Source of the DNA: Nostoc sp. NIES-3756
Lineage (GTDB): Bacteria; Cyanobacteriota; Cyanobacteriia; Cyanobacteriales; Nostocaceae
DNA: 64,000 nucleotides
Reading direction: 5' to 3'
Assembly: GCF_001548375.1 (NCBI RefSeq)
Contig: NZ_AP017295.1
Location: 5,665,001 to 5,729,000 of the forward strand
Part shown: in pieces, positions 56,466 through 64,000 of the stretch
Numbering within the stretch: the first letter of the stretch is position 1
Layout: the number at the start of each line of letters is the position of its first letter
Program-made: the position numbers and the translations under genes
The notes under the pieces: model-generated
The model's input: the letters and a program-made list of their open reading frames with translations, nothing else
What the model was told of the DNA's origin: nothing
Database searches by the model: none

Positions 56466-57667
56466 GTCAATCTACTTGAAGGAATATCAACGGTAATTTG
56501 ACAACCACCACCAATGGTGCTGTTGATTGTGAATTTACCTCCTAATGCTAAAGTGCGATCGCGCATACTTTGTAATCCAAAACCTGTGGTATTTTGTTGG
56601 ATATCAAACCCTCTTCCATTATCCTGAATTATCAACAATAAGCTACCTCTACTCAAACAAATTTCTAAATTAACTCTTGTAGCTCTGGCGTGCTTAGATA
56701 TGTTTGTTAATGATTCCTGTATAATTCGATAGATAGCTGTATTCACTTCCATCGATAATTGATCATCAACATTCAGCACACAAGTTAATACAATTCCCGT
56801 ATGGTGTTGAAACTCTTTTGCCAAAATATCAATTGCCTGTTCTAAAGTTTTTTCTTGCAATGGATGAGAACGCATAGTAGAAACAGAATTGCGTACATCT
56901 TGCAAAGCTTTGGAAGCAAGCTCTTTTGCTCTAGATAAAAAACTTTGTGCTTTATCGGGATTAGATGAGGCTAATTTTAACGCAGTCTCTAATTGTAAAT
57001 TCAATGCAGTCAGAGAATGTCCTAAAGAGTCATGAATTTCTCGCGCGATCCGATTACGTTCTTCTAGAGTTGCTTGATTTTCAATTCGTAGAGCATATTG
57101 ACGCAGTTTCTCGTTTGCCACCGCTAATTCTTCTCGGCTTTTTCTTTCAGATAATAAGCTATTCATTAATAGTAAAACGAAGATTAAACTTAGCCCGAAT
57201 ACTAGTGTCAAGCTCAAAGTGAAAAAACGAAACCGCTCTTGTGCTTGTACTGGTAATGGAGGACGAGGTAATCTATTGACTAATGTGAATAAAAATAAAC
57301 TAAAAGAGAAAAAAGTAACAGCTAAACGTCCAGGTAATGGAAAAATTAAACAACTACGAGTCACCAAAATAATATGGAGGAAGGGGAACATTCTTGCCGC
57401 TCTACCTTCAAACAACCCAGTAATAAAAATCAAAAAGATTTCACAGGCTGTATAAATTACTTTATTGATGTTGTTATGTGTAGGTAATCGCAAGCCCATT
57501 AAGCCAAAAATTGTCAGGCTCAATATCGTCAGTTCAGGAAATCTACTGGAAAATTTTGGTGAAGGATAGGGCAAGACAGATGTGATAATAGATATTGCTA
57601 GTAATACCCATTCTAAGTAGAGTAAGAAGCGGAAAGGATGATTGTTTAATTTAATGGCTCGACTCAT
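56462..57667 (-). CDS. NarL-type sensor histidine kinase
   Basis: The 401-aa protein has about six N-terminal hydrophobic segments (17-185), then a HisKA_3 dimerisation domain with phosphoacceptor His in EERNRIAREIHDSLGHSLTALN. An HATPase domain is at the end (LTNISKHARATRVNLEI, DNGRGFD, GFGLQSMRDR). This membrane layout without a large external domain resembles DesK-type sensors of membrane state; the signal is unknown. Its stop overlaps the start of the response regulator gene. Confidence 0.92.
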   Translation of the reverse strand: MSRAIKLNNHPFRFLLYLEWVLLAISIITSVLPYPSPKFSSRFPELTILSLTIFGLMGLRLPTHNNINKVIYTACEIFLIFITGLFEGRAARMFPFLHIILVTRSCLIFPLPGRLAVTFFSFSLFLFTLVNRLPRPPLPVQAQERFRFFTLSLTLVFGLSLIFVLLLMNSLLSERKSREELAVANEKLRQYALRIENQATLEERNRIAREIHDSLGHSLTALNLQLETALKLASSNPDKAQSFLSRAKELASKALQDVRNSVSTMRSHPLQEKTLEQAIDILAKEFQHHTGIVLTCVLNVDDQLSMEVNTAIYRIIQESLTNISKHARATRVNLEICLSRGSLLLIIQDNGRGFDIQQNTTGFGLQSMRDRTLALGGKFTINSTIGGGCQITVDIPSSRLT

Positions 57668-57977
57668 ATTTTATACTTGAGAATAGGATAATTCGTCAGT
57701 TGTCAGTGGTTATTAGTTAGTTGTTTTTATAAAAGTTTAATACCTCATCCCCTCGTGAGTAGCCAGAAAAAATCTACTACTGACAACTGACTACTAACAA
57801 CTGACAAAACCTAGTTTTCTATATTTACTTCAATTGGTACAAAATCACCAGTTACTTGAATCAGGATGAAGGCATGACTTTAGTCATGGGTTTATTCATG
57901 ACTTTCTCCTCATGTGGATAGTTGATCAAAATTCTTAAGATGATTACATTCCACAGGAAAACGAACCAAGGTAATCA
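57668..57977. other. Divergent intergenic region with inverted GTCAGTTGTCAGT repeats
   Basis: GTCAGTTGTCAGT (57695-57707) is the exact inverse of ACTGACAACTGAC (57779-57791); a CAACTGA-type tandem follows to about 57808. CATGACT-type short repeats lie at 57872-57905. No gene seen. Confidence 0.6.
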
Positions 57978-58475
57978 ATGCAACTCAAGCCATTATCTCT
58001 GCTAGCTGGAGCGATCGCTCTGACTTTAACTACTACTCCCTTTGCTGTTCATGCACAAACAAATTCTTCTGCCGCGTCAGTAATTGCACAAGGTGCGCGG
58101 AAAGGGCCTTGGGAAAGTTTGGGACTAAGCAACGAACAGAAGTCCAGAATAAAACAAATTATGGATAACAGCCGCACTCAAATCGAAGCAGTTTTTACCC
58201 CAGAACAAAAGGCTAAGTTAGAAGCAGCGCGTCAAGCACGTCAGGCACAGCGTCAACAAGGCCAGCGTCCTCAAGCTGGTAGGCGCGGTAATGTTGCTGA
58301 CTTGAATTTGACTCAAGACCAAAAAAATAGAATCAAATCAATTCGTCAATCATCAAAACAACAAATTGAAGCTGTTTTAACCCCTGAACAGCGAGCAAAA
58401 CTACAAGAACTAAAAGCTAATCGTCGTCAGCGTTGGCAGCAAAGACAGAATAATCAAACTCCACCTCAAAGCTGA
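57978..58475 (+). CDS. Secreted Spy/LTXXQ-like protein with two repeats
   Basis: The 165-aa protein has a signal peptide (ALTLTTTPFAVHAQ). It contains two copies of a 35-residue helical unit at about 48-82 and 108-142. Each has the pattern LxLsxeQKxRIKxIxxxSxxQIEAVxTPEQxAKL, the LTXXQ-like motif of Spy/CpxP periplasmic chaperones. The linker and tail are rich in Arg/Gln. It may act as a periplasmic chaperone or stress protein. It is divergent from the NarL-type kinase pair, which might regulate it; that link is inferred only from position. Confidence 0.75.
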   Translation: MQLKPLSLLAGAIALTLTTTPFAVHAQTNSSAASVIAQGARKGPWESLGLSNEQKSRIKQIMDNSRTQIEAVFTPEQKAKLEAARQARQAQRQQGQRPQAGRRGNVADLNLTQDQKNRIKSIRQSSKQQIEAVLTPEQRAKLQELKANRRQRWQQRQNNQTPPQS

Positions 58476-58665
58476 TAATGAATTGGCAACCAGATTTGCT
58501 TTGACTTTTACTTTGGCTGACGTACAAATATTTCTGGCAATGGCGTTCCGCCCAGCGTAGCTGATCGCTCACAGTTAACAAACTTCTTGCAGAAGATCGG
58601 AAAGGGGAATAGTTCCTCCCCTTCCCTTTACTTACTTTCTCACACAACAGCATATTGAAAGCCTG

Positions 58666-58698
58666 AAAATCCCGGTATCTTGGAGATACTGGGATTTT
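58666..58698 (+). terminator. Hairpin before sipA, likely terminator of the upstream transcript
   Basis: AAAATCCCGGTATC and GATACTGGGATTTT pair around TTGGA with one mismatch; CGTTTCTT follows. It ends 18 bp before the sipA start, so it could also attenuate sipA. Confidence 0.65.
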
Positions 58699-58716
58699 CG
58701 TTTCTTACCAATCTTT

Positions 58717-58965
58717 ATGTCTGAAGAATTTATTGTCGGTAGTAAAGTCCGTGTTGTGGCGTTACCGCCCTATATCAAAACAGCAGACCCTATGCCCATG
58801 TTACGCCCCCCTGATGTAATTCAATTAGGTGAAGAAGGAACTGTGCTTGACCGTCGTCCTGGCGGGTATTGGGGTGTACGCTTTGCTAGAGGTGCATTCC
58901 TCATCGATAGCCAATATATCGAAAGCGTGGATCAGTCCCCAAAAAATAGTGATGTACAGACATAA
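58717..58965 (+). CDS. sipA: Regulatory protein SipA (NblS-interacting)
   Basis: The 82-aa protein has the near-invariant core SKVRVVALPPYIKTADPMPMLRPPDVI and GTVLDRRPGGYWGVRFARGAFLIDSQYIE, which identifies SipA (DUF3148). SipA binds and stimulates the sensor kinase NblS (Hik33), which controls photosynthetic stress genes. It is soluble and of normal length. The start codon follows a terminator-like hairpin by only 18 bp, leaving little room for a separate promoter; its transcript may start far upstream. Confidence 0.88.
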   Translation: MSEEFIVGSKVRVVALPPYIKTADPMPMLRPPDVIQLGEEGTVLDRRPGGYWGVRFARGAFLIDSQYIESVDQSPKNSDVQT

Positions 58966-59018
58966 CATCTCTTGTAATTAAGAATGTAAACTTGTGTAAA
59001 GTTACTATTCTTACTTAC

Positions 59019-59576
59019 ATGATGATTTCCCGCCGCCATTTTTTACACATCTTGCTTGTCAGCTGTTTTGCTGTCATCAGTTGGTTCAATTTTGCCCCTA
59101 CAGCTTATGCACTTGGGGGTAAACTTCCTGCTATCAATCAACCTGCACCAGATTTTACTCTGCCAACTAATACAGGCGATGGTAAGCTTTCTCTTACTGA
59201 TTTGCGTGGTAAGTGGGTAGTGCTTTATTTCTATCCCAAGGACTTTACCGCAGGTTGCACGATTGAAGCGCGTCGTTTTCAGCAAGATTTACCAAAGTAT
59301 TTAGAAAAAAATGCAGAAATTATCGGTGTCAGTGCTGATGATATCGATTCCCACGCTGAGTTTTGTGATTCTGAGGGGCTAAAATTTCCTTTGCTGGCTG
59401 ATACTACTGGTGCGGTTAGTAAGGCTTACGGTTCTTGGATCGGTTTTGTATCTATGCGTCATAGTTTTATTATCGATCCGCAAGGCATTCTCCGCGAAAC
59501 TTTTGTCAAAGTTAATCCATCTGTTCATAGTGCAGAAGTTTTAGCCAAGCTACAACAGTTGCAGGCTGCTTCTTGA
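59019..59576 (+). CDS. Exported PrxQ/Bcp-type peroxiredoxin
   Basis: The start is set at ATG 59019 (MMISRRHFLHILL); the longer frame from 58992 is unlikely. The N-terminus has SRRHFL, close to the twin-arginine export motif, followed by a hydrophobic stretch and PTAYA cleavage site. The mature part is PrxQ-like: PDFTLPTNTGDG, YFYPKDFTAGCT with peroxidatic Cys80, and SADDIDSHAEFC. The resolving Cys usually five residues after the first is Arg here. It reduces peroxides in the periplasm or thylakoid lumen. Confidence 0.87.
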   Translation: MMISRRHFLHILLVSCFAVISWFNFAPTAYALGGKLPAINQPAPDFTLPTNTGDGKLSLTDLRGKWVVLYFYPKDFTAGCTIEARRFQQDLPKYLEKNAEIIGVSADDIDSHAEFCDSEGLKFPLLADTTGAVSKAYGSWIGFVSMRHSFIIDPQGILRETFVKVNPSVHSAEVLAKLQQLQAAS

Positions 59577-59596
59577 AGCAGGTATATGGTTACGTT

Positions 59597-59672
59597 GGTG
59601 GGTAATTGTTGTTGGCAATTACCCATTACCTATTACCAGCCCCCACAATATGATAAGTATTTAAGCAAACTT
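59597..59672. repeat. Dispersed repeat, copy B
   Basis: Same block order as 11251-11348: GGTGGGTAATTG, ATTACCAGCCCCCA, ATATGATAAGTATTT, AGCAAACTT. It ends within the stop codon of the minus-strand glycosyltransferase gene. Confidence 0.75.
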
Positions 59673-60876
59673 ACCCTAAACAAACTTGCTCATAACGCTT
59701 ACCTGCTATATCCCAGGTAAACTCAGCTTCTACCAGTTTTCTGCCATTTTGGGATAATTGCGATCGCAGTTGGGGATTGTCGAATAGTTTACTGATAGCA
59801 CTAATATATTCTGCTGGTTGATTGGCTCTTAGTGCTGTTAGTGGTGTATCAATCGCTAGTCCTTCTAAACCGCGATCGCTTCCTACTACTGGTACACCTG
59901 CGGCCAGTGCTTCTAAAGTTTTATTTTTAATGCCAAAACCTGTGCGCATAGGAACAACACAGACAGTTGCTTTATGTATATAATCTACCATAGAAGAGAC
60001 ACGTCCAGTAACAGTAATTCCTGGTTGATTTTGTAGTGCTAAAACTTCTGGTGTAGGACGAGAACCAACAATATCAAAACTAGTATCAGGGTAAGATTTT
60101 TGCAGTTCAGGTAATACTTGATTAGCAAAAAAGCAAACAGCATCAATATTTGCTAAATTATCCATCGCCCCGACAAAAACTATTTTATGCCCTTGTGGAT
60201 CGACGGTACGGTAAGGAAAAATCACTAAATCTACACCATTAGGAATAATTGCAATATCGGTTTTTGGACAGAATTGTTGTAATTGCTTTTTATCTTCTTC
60301 TGTAGTGACTACAATTGTCGAAAACTTAGAGCAATACTTTTGTTCATAGCGGTGCAGAAGCGGTAAGTTAATTTTATCTCTTAAGACATTATCCGAAACA
60401 CCTGTTGTTAGTTGATTCAGGCAAGAACCATAAACTGAACTATGAACATTAACTATGGTTTTGAGATGTTGCTGGAAATGGGGACGCACATAAATTTCAT
60501 TGACGCTGTGTTCACAAGTAATTACATCATATTTGCGCTCCTCTACAGCTTTATCGATCCACTCTTGTATCTCGGTTGAGTAACGGTTGAGTACGCTTGG
60601 TGGTGTTCCTTGTTGTAAGAATTGACTAAATCGCTGTATTTTCTTGATTAATCCTACATTCGTACCACTATCTAACGGACGCTCAAATACAACTAAATTA
60701 TCTACACAATCCCTTAAGCCTGCAATTTCTGCGTCTGTGACATGGCGATCGCGTTGAGTTAGCACGGTAACGGAATGATTCTTTTGCAGATGCTTCAGTA
60801 AATGAAATGTCCTAACTTGCGTTCCTCCCCCTGTAGGCGGGTAGGGAAAGGTTGCAGAAAGCATTAATACATTCAT
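59671..60876 (-). CDS. Glycosyltransferase family 4 (GT-B fold)
   Basis: The 401-aa protein begins NVLMLSATFPYPPTGGGTQVRTFHLLKHL, the GT-B acceptor half. The donor-binding half follows: IPNGVDLVIFPY, VFVGAMDNLANIDA and the ExxxxxxxE region GFGIKNKTLEALAAGVPVVGSDRGLEGL. It probably adds sugars to envelope polysaccharide; donor and acceptor are unknown. It is the first of three glycosyltransferase genes in the next 4 kb, though on the opposite strand. Confidence 0.88.
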   Translation of the reverse strand: MNVLMLSATFPYPPTGGGTQVRTFHLLKHLQKNHSVTVLTQRDRHVTDAEIAGLRDCVDNLVVFERPLDSGTNVGLIKKIQRFSQFLQQGTPPSVLNRYSTEIQEWIDKAVEERKYDVITCEHSVNEIYVRPHFQQHLKTIVNVHSSVYGSCLNQLTTGVSDNVLRDKINLPLLHRYEQKYCSKFSTIVVTTEEDKKQLQQFCPKTDIAIIPNGVDLVIFPYRTVDPQGHKIVFVGAMDNLANIDAVCFFANQVLPELQKSYPDTSFDIVGSRPTPEVLALQNQPGITVTGRVSSMVDYIHKATVCVVPMRTGFGIKNKTLEALAAGVPVVGSDRGLEGLAIDTPLTALRANQPAEYISAISKLFDNPQLRSQLSQNGRKLVEAEFTWDIAGKRYEQVCLG

Positions 60877-61214
60877 AATTCTTTAAATCACATGATGATA
60901 TCTATACGATGACCTAATTGCAGAGCAGATGTCATCAGATTTTCCTCGGTTTTTGCCGAAAGATTTACTATAAACTCATAATAAACCCCTTGTTTTTACT
61001 GAGAAACATAGGGCAATATATATTTATCGTCAGTAATTTCGTCAGTGAAGTAGAATTTAGCAAGATAAAATTAGTCAGTATTTGCACCCTTGTTAGGAAT
61101 GCAGTATTTGACAAGTTACCTTCTTAAAGCGCCTTGAAGTGAGGCTTATCCGAGATATCTCGTATAAGTCACTCCTTGTTTATATGTAATTTTTAGTATT
61201 TGAGATAAAAACTT
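60877..61214. other. Divergent intergenic region between glycosyltransferase genes
   Basis: A 69-aa frame (60918-61127) has no family features and is probably chance. No repeats or clear promoter elements seen. Confidence 0.5.
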
Positions 61215-62204
61215 GTGGTTAAAGTTACTGTCTGTATCCCTACCTATAATCGCGCTAATCTGTTACCTTATGCAGTCAATAGCGTATTAGCTCAAACTTA
61301 TACAGATTTTGAACTAATTATCTGTGATGATGGTTCTACTGATAATACTGCTCAAATTGTCAATCAGTGGGATGATTCAAGAATCCGTTATATCAGACAA
61401 CCTGTAAACGGTGGTCGTAGCCGTAATATGCGTTCTGGTTTTGAGGCTGCTTGTGGAACTTACTTCATCAAATTTGATGATGATGATGCCTTGACTCCTG
61501 AATTTCTGGAAAAAACAGTAGCTGTATTAGACGCAGACTCTAGCATAGATTTTGTTTGTACAAACCATTGGATTATTAATCAAAATAATGAAAGGGTTGA
61601 ATCAGCAACAATCGAAAATTCTCGCAAGTGGGGAAAGGATAAACTCCAACGGGGTGTCATTCCTAATTTGATGCGGGAAACATTTGTGCAGCAAAGCTTA
61701 CAGGTGGGTTCAACCCTATTTCGTCGAGCTTGTCTACAAGAAGTTGATTATATGCGTCCACAAGCTGATGGATGTGAGGATTTTGACTTACTGGTAAGAT
61801 TAGCGATCGCAGGTAAACAAGGATATTTTATCCCAGAGTTTCTCATGGAATATCGTTTTCATGGGGGACAAACAAGTTTGAAACAAAACATACATTTTCT
61901 GTCTGCCAAAGTTTTTTGTATTAGCAGTTATAAATTCCCTGATGAGGAGTTAGAGAAACTCCGCTTGCGCAAATTAGCAGGTACGCAGCTCGCTTTAGGC
62001 TTAAGGCTAATTGAAAAAGGAGATGCTGTGGAAGGAAGAAGACTTTTGCAGCAATCAACTCAGGTATTAGGAAAAGAGCGCAAACTTATCTTCGGATTAA
62101 TTTTATCTTACTTACCAATCAATCTGCGAAAATTCGCTTTAGAAGCTTTCCGCCAACTGCGTCCTAAAGATTACACTGAGCAAGTACGAGAAGTATCTGT
62201 TTAA
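61215..62204 (+). CDS. Glycosyltransferase family 2
   Basis: The 329-aa protein has a GT-A fold: VTVCIPTYNRANLLPYAVNSVLAQTYTDFELIICDDGSTDNTA, then the DxD-type metal site in FIKFDDDDAL and an acceptor segment ending DGCEDFDLLVRLA. GTG start at 61215 (VVKVTVCIP). It transfers an unknown sugar, probably in exopolysaccharide or glycolipid synthesis. The next gene in this direction is 239 bp downstream, separated by a MITE-like element. Confidence 0.9.
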   Translation: MVKVTVCIPTYNRANLLPYAVNSVLAQTYTDFELIICDDGSTDNTAQIVNQWDDSRIRYIRQPVNGGRSRNMRSGFEAACGTYFIKFDDDDALTPEFLEKTVAVLDADSSIDFVCTNHWIINQNNERVESATIENSRKWGKDKLQRGVIPNLMRETFVQQSLQVGSTLFRRACLQEVDYMRPQADGCEDFDLLVRLAIAGKQGYFIPEFLMEYRFHGGQTSLKQNIHFLSAKVFCISSYKFPDEELEKLRLRKLAGTQLALGLRLIEKGDAVEGRRLLQQSTQVLGKERKLIFGLILSYLPINLRKFALEAFRQLRPKDYTEQVREVSV

Positions 62205-62230
62205 TTTTTGTTAATTCTCTAGCTATTAAT

Positions 62231-62414
62231 TACAGCAGTTTGCGAGTAAGTGAGGTATAAAAGATTAGATTTAAACTCTTGATACGTGAGTTTAAATCTA
62301 CTGCTTCTTTGCAGTCGCTACAACGAGCAGCCGCGTAGGGGGGTGCGCCTACTTGAGCGGACTGTCGCGGTAAAACCTGAAGTTTTGTACTTCATAGAAA
62401 AGAAAACTGCTGTA
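62231..62414. mobile_element. MITE-like 184-bp element
   Basis: The ends TACAGCAGTTT (62231-62241) and AAACTGCTGTA (62404-62414) are perfect inverted repeats. Inside are a perfect 11-bp hairpin (62268-62298, GATTTAAACTC / GAGTTTAAATC) and a G+C-rich hairpin region. It carries no ORF and separates two glycosyltransferase genes. Confidence 0.6.
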
Positions 62415-62443
62415 TTTATAGTAAATCACTCAGATAAAAACTT

Positions 62444-63418
62444 ATGGATGATAAACCGTTTTTAACAATTGTGACTGCAACACTCGGTGATTTTTCTGCA
62501 TATTGGTTAGAGCAATTATTAAAAGTTAAAGGTAACGTACAGTTTATTTTAGTTTATCCACCTGACGGAACGATTAAAAATATAAATGATTCTAGGGTGA
62601 GGAGTTTAAAAAGTCCATATAAAGGTGAAGTGATTCAGAGATTTACAGGATTGCTCAACGCCGAGAGTGATTATGTTCTAGCGTTAGATGATGATGATTT
62701 TGCTCATCCTGATCTTGTAGACTTCACACAAAAATACTTCCAACTCTTTCCAGAAAGCTGGGTTTTAAGACTAAAAATACAAAATATACCCTATACTGAT
62801 GAATCCAGAATTAAACAAGAATGGGAACCAAATCCTGAGCCTGAAAAATTAGAAATATGTAAGAAAACACCTGAAAATCCTTTTCCTTTTCAAAAAGGTA
62901 ATTACAAAGGTTTATTAGAAATTCCCATTGCTCCTTTAGATAAATCAATAGATATTAGACATATAATATTCCCTTGGCATCAGAGAAAAGACCAGAACGG
63001 CATTCATTTTGAAAACTTTAATAATAGAATTTGGCAAACTGCGCTAGTTAAACCAGCACTATATGAATTATCAAATACCATGAAAATTGCTGGTGCATTA
63101 ACTTGGCTACCTGCATGGAGTTTAGATAGATTACTAGGTTTATTTGTGCAAGCAAAATTTTACGAAAAAGATAAAATAATTGGTCATGCTCCACCAAAGC
63201 CAGAACAAATTAGATATGTACTTCGGGATGGTAGTTTAAAAGAGCCTAGACAGATTTTATTAGCAGATTTACTGTTAGTTAAACGTTATCCACAATATGG
63301 ATATTTATGGAATTTGATATTTTGGCAGATTTACACTGTACCAAAGTCATTGGCTAAGGGAGTGAAGTTGAAGTTAATGAAGTTGAAGCAGTCAAAGGAG
63401 GAAGTGACGAAAGAGTAA
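62444..63418 (+). CDS. Glycosyltransferase-like protein (GT-A fold)
   Basis: The 324-aa protein starts FLTIVTATLGDFSAYWLEQLL and has the aspartate cluster VLALDDDDFAHPDLV near residue 80, the expected metal-binding site of a GT-A glycosyltransferase. The rest does not resemble well-known groups and has a basic C-terminus (KLKLMKLKQSKEE). It follows the GT2 gene and probably serves the same envelope polysaccharide pathway; specificity unknown. Confidence 0.72.
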   Translation: MDDKPFLTIVTATLGDFSAYWLEQLLKVKGNVQFILVYPPDGTIKNINDSRVRSLKSPYKGEVIQRFTGLLNAESDYVLALDDDDFAHPDLVDFTQKYFQLFPESWVLRLKIQNIPYTDESRIKQEWEPNPEPEKLEICKKTPENPFPFQKGNYKGLLEIPIAPLDKSIDIRHIIFPWHQRKDQNGIHFENFNNRIWQTALVKPALYELSNTMKIAGALTWLPAWSLDRLLGLFVQAKFYEKDKIIGHAPPKPEQIRYVLRDGSLKEPRQILLADLLLVKRYPQYGYLWNLIFWQIYTVPKSLAKGVKLKLMKLKQSKEEVTKE

Positions 63419-63741
63419 GTTAGATTATAAATATTTATTAACTATAGAAAATAATCTATCTAATATATTATTTACTTTTAATAAGTATTAATACTGGTAT
63501 TTAAGTTCCCAATCTTTATTATCAGAAGTAGAAAGAATTAGATAAACTTAGCTTTTTTATTGAATAACTATAAATTGCTTTTTTTAGCAAAAAATTGCGA
63601 GATTTATTCAGTCTGGCAGGTGCGATCGCCGACTGTTTTATAGTCATTGGTAACAGTTAGAGCTAATATATAAAAATGTGTGTAAATTATTGCCCTTTGG
63701 GTTAGAGTAGTCCTGACGTAAATGCTCTAATAATTACCAGT
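63419..63741. other. 323-bp intergenic region
   Basis: A+T-rich spacer with a HIP1-like site near 63623. No gene or strong hairpin seen. Confidence 0.5.
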
Positions 63742-64000
63742 ATGGATACAAATGAATTAAAGTTCCTCTTAAAGTTATTGGGATTTCCCAATTACCGAGC
63801 AGGACTCAGTGCCTTTAGTAACTTTAAAGGTAAAGATAAAATATGTCGAGAATTGGGCGATCGCGAACTGGTAGACTATTCGCGGGAGATTGCCACAGTC
63901 AAAATTTTACCTGCCGGTCAAGCCTTGCTGAAACTCCCATCAGGCGAGTTACCCATCACCGACAAAGAACTCAAGCTACTGGATAAAATCAGTAAAGCTA
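63742..64000 (+). CDS. Unrecognised protein, 3' end missing
   Basis: ATG 63742 (MDTNELKFLLKLLGFPNYRAG) opens a frame that continues without a stop to the window end (86 codons). The visible part is soluble, mixed helix and strand, with KDKICRELGDRELVDYSREIA and LPSGELPITDKELKLLDKI. Codon use and a HIP1-like site inside match the neighbours, so it is a real gene. I do not recognise a family from this part. Confidence 0.7.
   Translation, partial: MDTNELKFLLKLLGFPNYRAGLSAFSNFKGKDKICRELGDRELVDYSREIATVKILPAGQALLKLPSGELPITDKELKLLDKISKA

Noticed and set aside
60918..61127. 69-aa ORF between glycosyltransferase genes
   Set aside because: No recognisable motif or initiation signal, and it lies in a divergent promoter region.

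Overview
The window looks like chromosomal DNA of a filamentous, heterocyst-type cyanobacterium (Nostoc/Anabaena group). The evidence is the many copies of the HIP1 octamer GCGATCGC, the heptanucleotide tandem repeats (ATGACTA, GTCCATA, ATTCGTA, CTCCCTCATC types) between genes, and cyanobacterial marker genes (psb32, sipA, a Tab2-like gene, DUF4346, the DUF3038/DUF4335 pair). This assignment is an inference; no 16S or other phylogenetic marker is present. Most of the region is ordinary core chromosome with compact genes on both strands. No rRNA, tRNA, CRISPR array or prophage was seen.

Layout. 1-9.5 kb: 3' part of a Na+/H+ antiporter with universal-stress domains, a small secreted protein with a doubtful start codon, an MFS transporter, a repeat-rich gap, an amidase, a repeat-containing membrane protein, a Tab2-like translation factor and DUF4346. 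9.6-13 kb: psb32 (photosystem II repair), surE, a 41-aa membrane peptide, a small cyanobacterial protein and mtnP. 13-17.3 kb: the phosphate ABC transporter pstS-C-A-B on the minus strand, with a PHO-box-like direct repeat upstream and a strong terminator at its end. 17.8-25 kb: bioY, lspA, a Pro/Thr-rich secreted repeat protein, an FHA-domain penicillin-binding protein and the overlapping DUF3038-DUF4335 pair. 25.4-34.7 kb: apt, an orphan DppB-like permease, an ExbB/TolQ-like protein, an MMADHC-like protein next to a DUF3445 haem-dependent demethylase-like protein, a K+ channel with RCK domain, argD, a Uma2-family protein and tsaB.

35-45.6 kb is a signalling block on the plus strand. It holds a 1987-aa kinase-like/AAA/GAF/histidine kinase/receiver protein whose Ser/Thr kinase domain has lost catalytic residues, a second hybrid histidine kinase 15 bp downstream, and a diguanylate cyclase whose membrane domain resembles the plant ethylene receptor. 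45.6-55.8 kb: PAP2 phosphatase, topA, a cupin, an aldo/keto reductase cut by an intact IS630-type element with a clean TA duplication, a secreted beta-helix protein, a voltage-gated-type ion channel divergent from a deaminase. 55.8-64 kb: a NarL-type two-component pair, a Spy-like secreted protein, sipA, an exported PrxQ-like peroxiredoxin, three glycosyltransferases and the start of an unrecognised gene cut by the window end.

Nothing here forms a clear new multi-gene defence or metabolic system. The best leads are the ethylene-receptor-like diguanylate cyclase, the pseudokinase in the giant hybrid kinase, the MMADHC/DUF3445 pair, the IS630 disruption, and several families of small inverted or dispersed repeats, including heptamer repeats that run into start codons.
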